DNA of 64,000 nt, taken from NCBI RefSeq assembly GCF_002865645.1, contig NW_020194619.1, positions 1,214,442 to 1,278,441 on the forward strand, given 5' to 3'. Shown here piece after piece: positions 10,101 through 20,050 of the stretch (within the stretch, counting starts at the first letter, position 1; every line of letters begins with the position of its first letter). Source of the stretch: Hyaloscypha bicolor E. Lineage: Eukaryota; Ascomycota; Leotiomycetes; Helotiales; Hyaloscyphaceae. Made by a program: the position numbers and the translations under genes. The notes under the pieces are model-generated. The model ran no database searches. It was not told the DNA's origin and saw only the letters and a list, made by a program, of their open reading frames with translations.

Positions 10101-10958
10101 ACAGATTATGGTCCATCCCTATGGGATGCAGCTTCTTTTGGACAAGATCAAGTGGTATCGAAGCTACTATGCCATGTTGGCTTAGACATTGATGCAACAA
10201 ATGGCGAGGACGGAAACACGGCCCTTCATTATGCATCAGAAAACGGGCACCTGGAGGTGGTGAGAGTTTTAATTGAGAGAGGAGCAGGTATTGATGGGAG
10301 AAACAAACGTGGAGAGACTCCTAGTCACTTGGCAATAGCAAATGCACACTCTCTCCAAGTACTTCAATACCTGGAAGAGATGGGAGCCGACCTCGAGATG
10401 ACCAACGGCAACGAAGAGACCCATTTACATCTGGCCGCCGCGGGCCACAACCTGAAGATCGTTCAGTACTTGGTAGAGTCCAGAAGAGACGCAACTGACC
10501 AAGTGAAGAGAACTTCAGACGGACGTACTCTGTTGTGTGCTGCAGGATCTGGCTCTTTCGAAGCCACCCAGTACTTTATTGCAAAATCCTGCGAGGTTGA
10601 TATCAACGCAAGATCATCAGACGGCCGCTCCTGCCTTCACTTCGCTGCATCCTCTGGAAACGTAGACCTGGTTAAATTGCTTTTGGCCAAAGGAATATCG
10701 ATTGACGAGGTGGCAGAAGATGGTTCGACCGCATTGCATTATGCCGCTGATGCGCCAACAGATTGTCTGGATGTGCCGCGATTTCTTCTCAAAGGTGGCG
10801 CAAATCCGTCCATCTCCAGAAGTGATGGATATCTTCCAATACATCTTATTGCGCGAAATCCGTCGTGGAAAGCGCGTGCAGGACTAGACTTGTTAGCGTC
10901 CATGGGAGACGGTCGCGCTAGCCTAAATGCGAAGTCGAAGGCTGGATACAACAGATGA
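7143..10958 (+). CDS. NLR-type STAND protein: Fungal_N domain, NACHT, ankyrin repeats
   Basis: Six exons: 7143-7567, 7637-7746, 7809-7979, 8068-8092, 8145-8729, 8783-10958. All five introns are GT-AG (50-90 bp) and the spliced frame closes at 1163 aa. Residues 1 to about 70 (MADPLSVAASVAGLITIAET) are the typical Fungal_N domain of STAND proteins. The NACHT module has Walker A GIPGAGKT (234-241), Walker B LIIVDALDE (338-346), a LFTSRRE sensor-like motif, then FRWVACQMDYLCE and a winged-helix part with LSTEALLEAISI. From about 680 onward some 11-12 ankyrin repeats follow (TPLHWASSLALAELCQWLLKQG, NTALHYASENGHLEVVRVLI, SCLHFAASSGNVDLVKLLLA). An acidic DDGYDDNDDDDD insert interrupts the array. Such proteins act in fungal nonself recognition and regulated cell death; the ligand is unknown. 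The last repeat breaks off (KAGYNR, stop). Confidence 0.85.
8068..8092 (+). other. 25-nt micro-exon encoding the NACHT P-loop
   Basis: Between intron 3 (7980-8067, GTAAGT...ACAG) and intron 4 (8093-8144, GTGAGA...CTAG) lies an exon of only 25 nt that supplies PGAGKTIL, the Walker A core. Its inclusion is required both for the frame (phase 1 in, phase 2 out) and for nucleotide binding. Confidence 0.75.
9886..9925 (+). repeat. GAT trinucleotide repeat coding an Asp-rich tract
   Basis: A run of GATGATGGCTATGATGATAA followed by pure GAT/GAC units inside the ankyrin part of the NLR gene encodes DDGYDDNDDDDD. Such repeats can vary in length between strains without breaking the frame. Confidence 0.7.
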
Positions 10959-11298
10959 TTATCACACGCCAATCCTGACATGAACAAAATCTGTTTCTGT
11001 TCAGAAAGGTGAGCAGAGCTGCTTTACCGGCAATTTTGGGTGAGTTGAAGGTGAGAGCGATGGTGGACGGACCCAGCGTGGACGGCAACCTGTTTCGACT
11101 CCTCGGCTATAGCTGCCGCTAGCTAAAGTTAGAAAAGGCCAGTCAAGGATCCAATTCTAGACCCCCCCCCAGCAAAATCCAGCAGACTTATTAACATGCT
11201 CAGGACTCGGGACTCGGCTTAGGTTAGAGCAGCGACTTCTCAGGTAGGTTCAAAGACGGAAACGGACTCTAGTGGGAAAAATTGTGGGTTGAGGTTAT
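10959..11298. other. 3' flank of the NLR gene, border zone
   Basis: 340 bp without a gene. Base composition is still balanced, with a C9 homopolymer near 11162 and direct repeats of GGACTCGG near 11203-11217. It should contain the NLR 3' untranslated region. No other signal is evident. Confidence 0.35.
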
Positions 11299-11369
11299 TG
11301 TTGGTACAGCTGTTCCTTTGGGAGTCACGTGCGTAGTCACGGGACACGGGATACGGGACATAGGCAATG
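11299..11369 (+). mobile_element. Truncated, little-mutated LTR fragment (Copia C family)
   Basis: The sequence TGTTGGTACAGCTGTTCCTT followed by GGGAGTCACGTGCGTAGTCACG and ACGGGACACGGGATACGGG-type runs matches the first about 70 bases of the Copia C LTRs at 43934 and 50053. Those copies read TATTAGTATAGC or TATTAGTATAAC at the same place. This copy keeps the G and C bases, so it looks like the ancestral, non-RIPped form and shows that the LTR begins TGTTGG. Similarity stops near 11369. Confidence 0.6.
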
Positions 11370-11402
11370 CCTTCAACCTTTAAGCTTGCTTAAAGTTGAA
11401 GG
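11370..11402. repeat. Inverted repeat / hairpin
   Basis: CCTTCAACCTTTAAGC is followed at once by GCTTAAAGTTGAAGG (with TT between them), an imperfect palindrome with about 15-bp arms and one unpaired base. It sits directly after the LTR fragment, just before the composition shift. It could be a terminator-like or transposon-end structure; no function can be assigned. Confidence 0.5.
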
Positions 11403-11587
11403 GGTTTTGGACGTGGAAAAAAGGGAAGAAAAGAATATACTACGAGTTAAATCACATGACATCTGGCTTCTGATTCGCTACTTTTCTGATGTGGGTCTAT
11501 TCCGCTATTCTAATTAGTCGGCTCGTTTTAGTAGGGAATACCAAAAAAAATCAAAAATCAAAAATCAAAAAAACTTTAAGAAACTAG

Positions 11588-11689
11588 TATTACTATAAGT
11601 ATAAGATCTAGGGCCTAAAATATATAGTTAGACTATTTTTATTTTAATAATTTAAAGCTAAAAAAGAGAAAAGAATCTTAAGGAAGCCT
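11588..11689. mobile_element. Truncated LTR of the Gypsy A family
   Basis: The motif TATAAGTATAAGATCTAGGG and the following about 90 bp match the left end of the Gypsy A LTRs at 28685, 39993, 52288 and 62719. The match stops at AAGGAAGCCT, after which unrelated sequence begins. It is a broken LTR left by an older insertion, interrupted or deleted on its right side. Confidence 0.7.
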
Positions 11690-11749
11690 GAGAATAAAAA
11701 AGAAAATTTACTTAAGTTTAAAATATATATTTTACTTAATTTTCGGTCT

Positions 11750-11885
11750 AAGGCTTAATTTTTAGCCTAAAGTTTAATTATTAGCTTGAGATTTAACTAT
11801 TAGCCTAAGGTTTTACTATTAGTTTAAGGCTTAATTATTAGCTTAAGGTTTAATTATTAGTTTAAAACTTAATTATTAATTTAAA
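11750..11885. repeat. Decayed minisatellite, about 18-20 bp unit
   Basis: Seven or so imperfect direct copies of a unit like TTTAATTATTAGCTTAAGG stand head to tail. The units differ mostly by C/T and G/A changes, as expected if RIP or similar deamination acted on the array. Confidence 0.6.
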
Positions 11886-12860
11886 ATAAGCTATTTTAAT
11901 ATTCTAATTATTTAATATATATAATATAGTTATATAATTAAAGAAATATATATAAATTATTATAATTCTCAGATATCTGGTATCTGAGATATCTTACTAA
12001 ATATTAGATACTTCCTAGATATATATAATATAGCTGCCTTATTAGAAAAGTATATTTGAAATATACTAGAAATATTTAGAAGGCTAAGCCCCTTCGGGAC
12101 TAGTATATTATAGGATATATATATTTTCTTATAGCCTCTTATATTCTAGTTTTCTTTTTCTTAGCTTTAAATTATTTTTATAAGAGATCTTTTATCTTAT
12201 TTTCTAAGTTCTAAATACTATACTTATAATATAAATTATAAAATATAAGAAATATATATAAGAAATATATATAATTAAATTAATTTATTTTAATTATTTA
12301 TATATTATTTTATTATTATATATTTTATAAAAAAGTTTTATTATTATTATTATTATTAAAGCTTTCTTTCTAAGCTTTTAATTATTATAATTATAGCTTA
12401 TATATATAATATCTTTTCTTATTTCTTTTTTTAAATTTTAAATTTTTATAAATTAATAATATATTTATAAATTAACTTTTTATATTATTTTATTAATTTT
12501 TTAAATAATATTAAATAATATATAAATTTATTATATATAAAACTTATATTTTATAATTTAAAATTTAAAATCCTAATATTTCATTTCTAAAGTTTTTAAA
12601 TAAAAATAAAAATAAATTATATATTTTTTATTTTATTTATAATAAAATTAAAGAAATTTCTTATTTTAATTATTATAAGTTTTTTATATTATTTTAAAGC
12701 TTATTTAATTTAATATAGTATTTTTTACTTTTAAAAGAAAAAAAAGTAATAGTATTTATTATAATATTATTAATAAAATTTATTATTTTTATTATATAAT
12801 TCTTTTTTATTAAATTTAATACTAGTATTATTATTTTTAAAATAATTATTTTTTCTTTTA
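11886..12860. other. AT-rich DNA, nothing identified
   Basis: About 1 kb of almost pure A/T sequence with short microsatellite runs (TTA/TAA near 12340). A small palindrome built on CAGATATCTGG/TATCTGAGATATC lies near 11970. There is no coding texture and no match to the other repeats in the window. Confidence 0.4.
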
Positions 12861-13540
12861 TTAATATTAGTTTACTAGTAATATATAATACTATTATATA
12901 AATATAGAAATACTAGTTATATTAGTTAGTAAAGTTATTATTATTTAGAAATAAGAATTATAATATTATAGTATTAATATATAATTCCTAAATTTACTAA
13001 GCCTAAAAAAATCTTATTTACTAATTAAGTTACTAATAAAATATAAGATTATATAACTATATCTCGTATTTTATATTTTATTACTTATATTCTATTATTT
13101 ATATTTTATATCTCGTATCTTATAATTATATATATAATTTCTAAAGAAATAGCTATATTAATAATTAATATTACTAATTTTAATATTTTAAAATATATTT
13201 CTATTTAAAATTATTAAAGCTAATAAAGAAAATAAAAACAAAATAATTATTAATATAGCTATAATTATTAATAGTTATATAATATAATTATATAATATAA
13301 AAGTAACTAGAAATAATAAAATATAAATAATAAATAATAATTATATAATCTTATATTATATAAATAATTTAATTAGTAAACTAATTCTTTTTAGATTTAG
13401 TAAATTTAGGAATTATATATTAAAACTATAATATTATAATTCTTATTTCTAAAAAAAAAAATTACTAATTTTAATATTTTTATATTTCTATATTTATATA
13501 ATAGTATTATATATTACTAGTAAACTAATACTAATTAATT
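12861..13540. mobile_element. Long terminal-inverted-repeat element, about 680 bp
   Basis: The sequence from 12861 (ATTAGTTTACTAGTAATATA...) reappears as its reverse complement ending near 13540 (...TATATTACTAGTAAACTAAT). The arms run at least 160-180 bp (12861-13030 against 13380-13537) and share words such as CCTAAATTTACTAA. Weaker complementarity continues inwards. This is the shape of a foldback element or a non-autonomous DNA transposon. I cannot see clear target duplications or a transposase. Confidence 0.6.
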
Positions 13541-13597
13541 TATATATATAAATTAGAGAATAAAATCTTTTAAGCTAAAGAAATATCTAATAGCCTA

Positions 13598-13823
13598 TTC
13601 GTTCCGCTGCTACTAGCTTTACATGGTCCGTATATATTACTAAGCAAGGAACACCAAAATTTATAACTGAAGCTTACTATATTTTAGCGACCATATCGCT
13701 AAAGTTCAGGGCACAGATTACTAAATTTCAGGGAGACGTCTCTTAAAGTCTTAAAATATGGCATTTCATTAGTTTTCGCTTAGCTATATACGGACCATAT
13801 AAAGCTGGCAGTAGCGGAACGGA
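13598..13823. mobile_element. MITE with about 39-bp inverted repeats and TA target duplication
   Basis: The left end TTCGTTCCGCTGCTACTAGC and the complement of the right end TCCGTTCCGCTACTGCCAGC continue into shared TTTAYATGGTCCGTATATA, giving about 39-bp terminal inverted repeats with few mismatches. TA dinucleotides flank both ends (13596-13597, 13824-13825), as in Tc1/mariner-type elements. At 226 bp it cannot encode a transposase. The GC content is clearly higher than in its surroundings, so it either escaped RIP (it is below the usual length threshold) or arrived after RIP had acted. Confidence 0.75.
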
Positions 13824-13851
13824 TAATAAAATTAAATTAGTCTATATTAAA

Positions 13852-13995
13852 AAAGAAAATTATTTATTAATTCTATAAAAAAGTATCTAATAGCCTAAAT
13901 AAGAAAATAACTAGCTTTTATTAAGAACTAATAACTATTTTATAAAAAGAAGAAATTATTTATTAATTTTATAAAAAAAGTATCTAATAGCCTAA
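13852..13995. repeat. Short direct duplication, about 98-bp period
   Basis: A segment of about 45 bp ending GTATCTAATAGCCTAAA occurs at 13852-13896 and again at 13949-13995. A shorter piece, ATATCTAATAGCCTA, also precedes the MITE at 13583-13597. The MITE thus landed at the edge of one unit of a local tandem repeat. Confidence 0.5.
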
Positions 13996-14283
13996 AGAAA
14001 AAAAACTTTAGTTTTTACTAATTAATAAATAATTAGCTATTTAATTAATTATTTAATTAATTATTTATTATTCTTTAAAACTAATTTCTTAAAAATTCTT
14101 TTTTCTATTTATATAATACTTATATTTATAGAATTCTTTTTCTGAAATATATATCTTATATATATTTTTAAAGTTTTTTAAAGCTTTAAATCTTTTTAGA
14201 ATTATAATATTTTACTTTTTAAATTTTTTATTATAGATAAAATATTTAAAAGCGAAATATTTATTTTAATATTCTAAATATTA

Positions 14284-14376
14284 CTAGATATCTAAATATC
14301 TAATATCTAAATTAGATATTTAAATCAGATATCTAATATTTAAATTAGATATCTAAACTAGATATCTAAATATCTT
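14284..14376. repeat. Array of AGATATCT palindromes
   Basis: AGATATCT, TAGATATT and related 8-mers recur about every 12-20 bp, spaced by TAAAT/TAAAC. The unit is itself palindromic, so the array can fold in many ways. It probably derives from simple tandem duplication in AT-rich DNA. Confidence 0.5.
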
Positions 14377-17369
14377 TATTACTAAATTCTTTTTATAAAC
14401 TTATTATAAATTCTTTTATTTTTAAATTATATATATATTAAATAGAACTTAGCTTTAGAAATTTAATATAATAGAACTATAAGATAAATATATATAAATA
14501 AAGAAATAAAGAAATAAAAAGTAATATTAATCTAATTACCTATAATAATAAGTAATATATATAAAGATTATAAAATAGAGAATTATATTAAATAATAAAA
14601 GAATTAATTAAACTAGTTAGAAAGAGTTTAAATAAAGTATAAAGCTTTAGAAAATAAATATATAGATCCTAACTAAGTAAAGTAATTATATTAGCCCTAA
14701 TTTAATAATTCTTACTATAATATATTTCTCAGGAAGATATAATACTATATTTTATTTATTCTATCTAATTAGAGAACTTTAAAATAGTAAAATTTATCTA
14801 ATATATAAGTTTTATAAAGCTATATTAATATTCTAATCTAAATAGGCTTAGTATATATTATTTCCCTAGATTACCGAATTTCAAAAAAGCCTTATATAAA
14901 GCCTCTCTTTCTATTAATTCCAGAGCCTCTAATTAAATACTTTTCTTTAATACCTTTCTAGAGATTTCTTTTCAAGTTTCTAATTATTATAAATATGGCT
15001 TTTATTTCTTCTTATATTATTATTAAATTAATTCCGGTTTATAAATCCAAGATATTTTTAATTTGAAATATATTCTTATTTTATCTTTTACTAACTTTAA
15101 ATAGTATTAAATAGCTTATAAGTCTATTATAAGTACTATTCTTAACTATTAATATAAAGCTTACTTTTAATAAAATATTAAGGTTTAGATTTCTATAATA
15201 TTTTCTAATACTTCTAGTACCTCTTTACTAAAAGTAAAGAAGTCTATATTAAAGCCTTATACTTTTCGTTCTACTTATACTAGTCTTAGAGAAATCCCTT
15301 ATATAAGTTATTATAAGTTCTCTATATTATTTTAAAGCTCGTTTTAACTTAATATAGTTTTATTTATTCTAAAAAATAAAAGTAATAGTTCTTATTATAA
15401 TACTATTAATAAAGATTCTTATTACTAGAAATATATTTCTAGTTATTCTTATTTAGTTATTCTAATCTCTTATATTTCTATTATATAGCTCTTTCTTATA
15501 GAACTTCTAATTACTAAAGATACTATAAGCTTTCTTTTTTTAATTCTCTTTTATAGATTTTAATTATTTTAAAGTATTTAATTATTTTTAGATATTCTAT
15601 TTATATTATATTTGAGATTACTAAATCTAATAAAAAGAATAATAATAAGAGCTTTTTTACTAAAGTTTAAAAGGCTATTAATAGAAATAAGAAATAGTTT
15701 AATTAGATAAAGAAACTTTTATATAAGCTTATTAATACTATAATAAAGCGCTTTTAGATCTTTTATTATTAGCTTTTAAGCTCTATTATTTTAATAGATT
15801 TTATAAATAAAAAATATAAATAAAAGCCTCTTTTATATTATTTAATTATTTTAATCTTTATTCTAATATCCTAAAGATTTAATAAAGCTTTAAAGTTCTC
15901 GAATTTAAATTAGAATAGATTTTTTATAAGTTTATTTATAAGTATATTACTTATTTAAAATATATAACTTGAAATATATCTTTATTATACTTTTAATATA
16001 GTTATATTCTAGATATTAATATAATAAAGCTTTATAATAATTCTTTTATTCTTTCTAATAATTAGTTAAATAGTTTATTTATTATTATAGAATATAGTTT
16101 AAAGATTTCTAAGATCTAAATAGAGATTCCTAAATAGCCTCTAGAAAGCTATAGTTTCTTTTATTATATAAATAACTTTATATATTTCTAATTTAATTAT
16201 TATATATCTAGATTATTTATATATAAAGTATTAGATATAATTTATAGCTATATTTCTTTATATTTCCTATTATATTAAATTACTAAAAACCGGGTTTTAA
16301 ATAAATATTAAAGAGCCTAATCTATAGCTATAAAGTATTCTAGAATAGGATTTATTAAGAACTAAAAGAATACTAAAGTAATAAAAGCTATATTTAGCCT
16401 AATTATAATTATTATATAAAATAGTAATCTAATTTTTTCTTAATATATTTTAATTTAATATAAATAAGTTTAATTATTATATTTCTAAAAATTAATTCCA
16501 GGTAATAAAATACTAGAATACTTTCTATTTATTATCTTAAACTTCTTAGTAATTTTCTTAATATAAGTATTATAAACTAGCTAGAGCTTTTTAGTTTTTT
16601 AATTTCTAATTATATAAATTTCTAAAAACTATTTTATATCTTATATATTATAAAGCTTATAAATTATCTTAATTTAAATAATAATTAATTAAATATATAT
16701 TTTATTATTCTTATAATAAAGTACTTAAAAGTTATTTATATAAAAAATAATAAAGATCTTATAATTTATATTTATATAAATATAGAGCTTTTTATTAAAT
16801 TTAGAAAGTCTAATTTTCTTAAAAGTATTTATCTAATACTTATATTATAAAATAAGAGAATCTTATAGTTTATATAAAGCTTAATTTATTTATATTATAT
16901 AATCTAGTATCTTAAAACCGTTTAGTAGCTTATATATTATTATAAGCTTATTAGAATCTCTTTTTATATTAATAAATATATTTATAATATTAAATTAAAA
17001 TAAGCTATAATTATACTAGCTATTATAGGAGGGAAACTATAATAAGACAAAAACCCATATAAAGTATATTAAAGGATAAAACGTAACTTAATAGTAAAAT
17101 AATAAATTAAAAGTATAAATAATAAAATATAAATAGTATATAATATATAAAGACTCAATTAATTAAATACTTATAAAGAATTATTTTCTAAGTCTATAGA
17201 AAAACTAGCTCTCTTATATAATTTCTACAAGTTATATATAAAGGCCGTGGTATTTATTATATAACCTAAATCTTAAAATTACTAAGATAATATAATTTTT
17301 AATAAGTATAGCCTATTATACTATATCTGACTTTCTATTTATTTATACTTATTCCCTAAATACTAAAAA
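14377..17369. other. RIP-degraded sequence of unidentified origin
   Basis: About 3 kb with patchy coding texture on the plus strand (for example 15060-15560, a stretch beginning TSSTSLLKVKKSILKPYTF). No domain can be recognised and stops are frequent. A palindrome shared with other retroelements lies at 17231-17265. The stretch probably belongs to one or more old transposons, but I could not pair any ends. Confidence 0.35.
17231..17265. repeat. Retroelement-type palindrome, copy 1
   Basis: GTTATATATAAAGGCCGTGG continues into TATTTATTATATAAC, an imperfect inverted repeat. The same design occurs near the 3' end of Gypsy A (37568, 40321) and of Copia C (49893), so it may mark the 3' end of an unrecognised element here. 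Confidence 0.5.
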
Positions 17370-20050
17370 TAATAGAAAAATTCTATTTAGAGTCCAAAAT
17401 AATAAAATATTCAGGATCTTCTTCTATTAATTAATCTAATTTCTTCTCTATATACCTAAAATAAGACTTATTTCCCTTAAATAATCTTATTTCATATTCC
17501 CGAATTTGCTTAAAGATAATTTAAACCCGCTTAGTTATATTTTTATATCAAATCTAATATAGTTCTTTATATTAATTAGTATTTGCCTTTAACTATTATT
17601 TAATTTCTGCTTTTACTACTAGGTATTAAGGAAGCTTATTATAGTAAATTATATTATAAATTATACTAATATATTCTAAATAAATAGCTTCTTCGAATTT
17701 CGTATTATTTATTATATTCTTGAATTAATCTTTAATAAAAGAAGAAAGCTCTAGATAAAAGGCTTTAATAATCTTATAAAAGACTTTATTTTCATATATT
17801 TTATTCTTAATAATAACTAGACTTATTAGAACTATAGTAAAAGGCCTATTAAGTAGCAAATTATTATTAAGCTATTCTTTAACTTATATATTATTTAAGA
17901 ATTAATACTTTTTCATAATTTCAGACTTATAGATTATCTAACTAAAGGTATTTATTTATCTAGTTAAATAGACTATATTCGGAGTCTTTTCTTCTATTAC
18001 CTTTAGTAAATACTCGCCTATTTCCTTAGCTACTTCTAGCTCAAATTTATTAGAAATAGAGAAATAATTAATATCTTTAAAGAACTTCTTATTAAAGATA
18101 ATAGCCTTCTTATAGTTTATAAGGAAAATATAACTAATATTCTAATACTTTTTATTAAGATAGAATTCGTTACTTAAAGCTTTAATAATAGCTAGATCTT
18201 TAGTATTGCCTTTATACTAATTATAATTAATATTTCCAGAAGTAAAATATCTAGCTAGCTAAAGGTAAGTAATTAAATAAATAGAATACTTATTTAATAC
18301 CTTATAAAATCCGAGCCATATTAATAAATCTGCTATTAAGAGTTAAGAGGCTAAGATAAAGTAGTTATTACTAAGATCTCTATATATTAATATATTATTT
18401 TTTCGGAGATAAAACTATAATATCTTTATTTCTTTTATTAAGAGCTCTCAAATACTAAGCTTCTTAATTTACTTTAGGTAATTCTTCTTATAAATATAGC
18501 TATTAGTATCCAGATTAGTAATACTAGACTCAGGAATAGAAACTATAATATTAAATTAGAGTTATAGATTTGGGCGAAATTAATTAGAAATATAATACTT
18601 ATATTTATATTTCTTAATTTCCTAATTCTTAAAAAAGAAATCCTATATCTTCTTATTTACTCAAGTAATAGAAATATACTTCTTGCTTTTAATAACTTTA
18701 TAAATCTTAGTAACTAGCTTTAGAGTATTCTTAATCTCTTATATATTAATAAAGAAAATATTAGCAAGTTACTAAGTATATACTATATAGGGAACTTTAA
18801 GGAATCTATTATTAACCCTATAGTATTCTTGCTTATAAATAGGTCCTATAATACTACTATATATTTCCTTAAAAATATACTTATTTTACTAACTAAATAT
18901 TAATTTCTATTTAGCTAATATCTTATAAATATACTAAATATCTTTATTAAGTTCTCCGGATTTAATATCCTTAATTTTCTGCTTCTTAGTTCTAGATATA
19001 GTTATAGGAATCTTTCTAGATAGTATCTTTTCCTTTAGAATAGAGGATTTCTCTTTACTTTCCTCTATTTTACTAACTTTATACTTAATTTAGTATTTAG
19101 ATCTCTATTATTTATTAGAAGTCTTAGGCTTAGCTTACTTTCTATTTTTACTAGGTTCTTCTTATCTAGTTATACTAGTTCTACTAGCTTTACTAGTAGT
19201 TTTCTTACTAGACTCTATTAAATTAGCTTTATTTTTTTTTTAGCTAAATCTAATTAAATTAAAGCTAAAATTATAATAGAGGCCTATTCTTTAGGCTTAT
19301 CTCAGAAAGTAGAAAAAGGCTTATTATTATAAATTTCCTTAATTAGAATTCCGGAAATATTAAAGATATATTATCTAGCTTTAAGATTATTAGCTAATAA
19401 TAGCTTAAACTCTAATTCTTTATATTCCAAAATAGCTTTAGTATATTTAATTACCTTAGTAATATCTGATTTAGTAAATATACTAGTATTTTAATACTTC
19501 TTATTCTTAATATATTCTAAAATAGCTTTATATACTAAAGCTTTTATCTTAAAAAGAGAATATAACTTCTTATAAATATTTTTACCAAGATTATTATAGA
19601 TATTATTAATATATTAGCCAAAGGCTTTACTATATAATATAATTCTATTCTGACCCTTAATTTCTAGACTATTTACTATAGTCTTAATTTTATTAAGCTT
19701 CTCTTATCTATCTTTAGAAATGCCTTTAATAATATTCTCGAATTCTCTATTATTAGCTTAGTAGTTCTTTAGCTCTTTCTTAGTTAATCCCAGTCTAGTT
19801 CTATTTCTAATAAAGGTTTTCTACTTTAAGAGCTTATTATATATACCGCTTAGCTTATTTAGGATATTTATATTAAATTCGGTAATTATAGCTATCTTTT
19901 CTAGTATTAGTAGGCCTTTTATAATTACCCAAACTCCTTTAATATTCTAAACTTTAATACTATTAATCTATAGACTTTTAATAGTATTACGGCTTGCAAG
20001 AACTAGCTATTATACTTTACTAGCTTAAGAAATCTATATTTCGGCTATTT
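17370..20050 (-). pseudogene. Long RIP-broken reading frame of unknown identity
   Basis: Read on the minus strand, long parts of this interval form one coding-like frame interrupted by scattered TAA/TAG and an occasional TGA (TGA fits CGA-to-TGA). Fragments such as NIYKKLYSLFKIKALVYKAI, YKELEFKLLLANNLKA, KEIYSSIIGPIYKQEYYRVN and FLKVPYIVY are protein-like, polar and Lys/Glu-rich. A product of roughly 800-900 aa would be implied. It lies downstream (in the minus sense) of the Gypsy F integrase. I recognise no transposase, RT or host-gene domain. It may be a cargo or accessory ORF of a mobile element, or a captured host gene duplicated and then RIPped. Confidence 0.45.
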
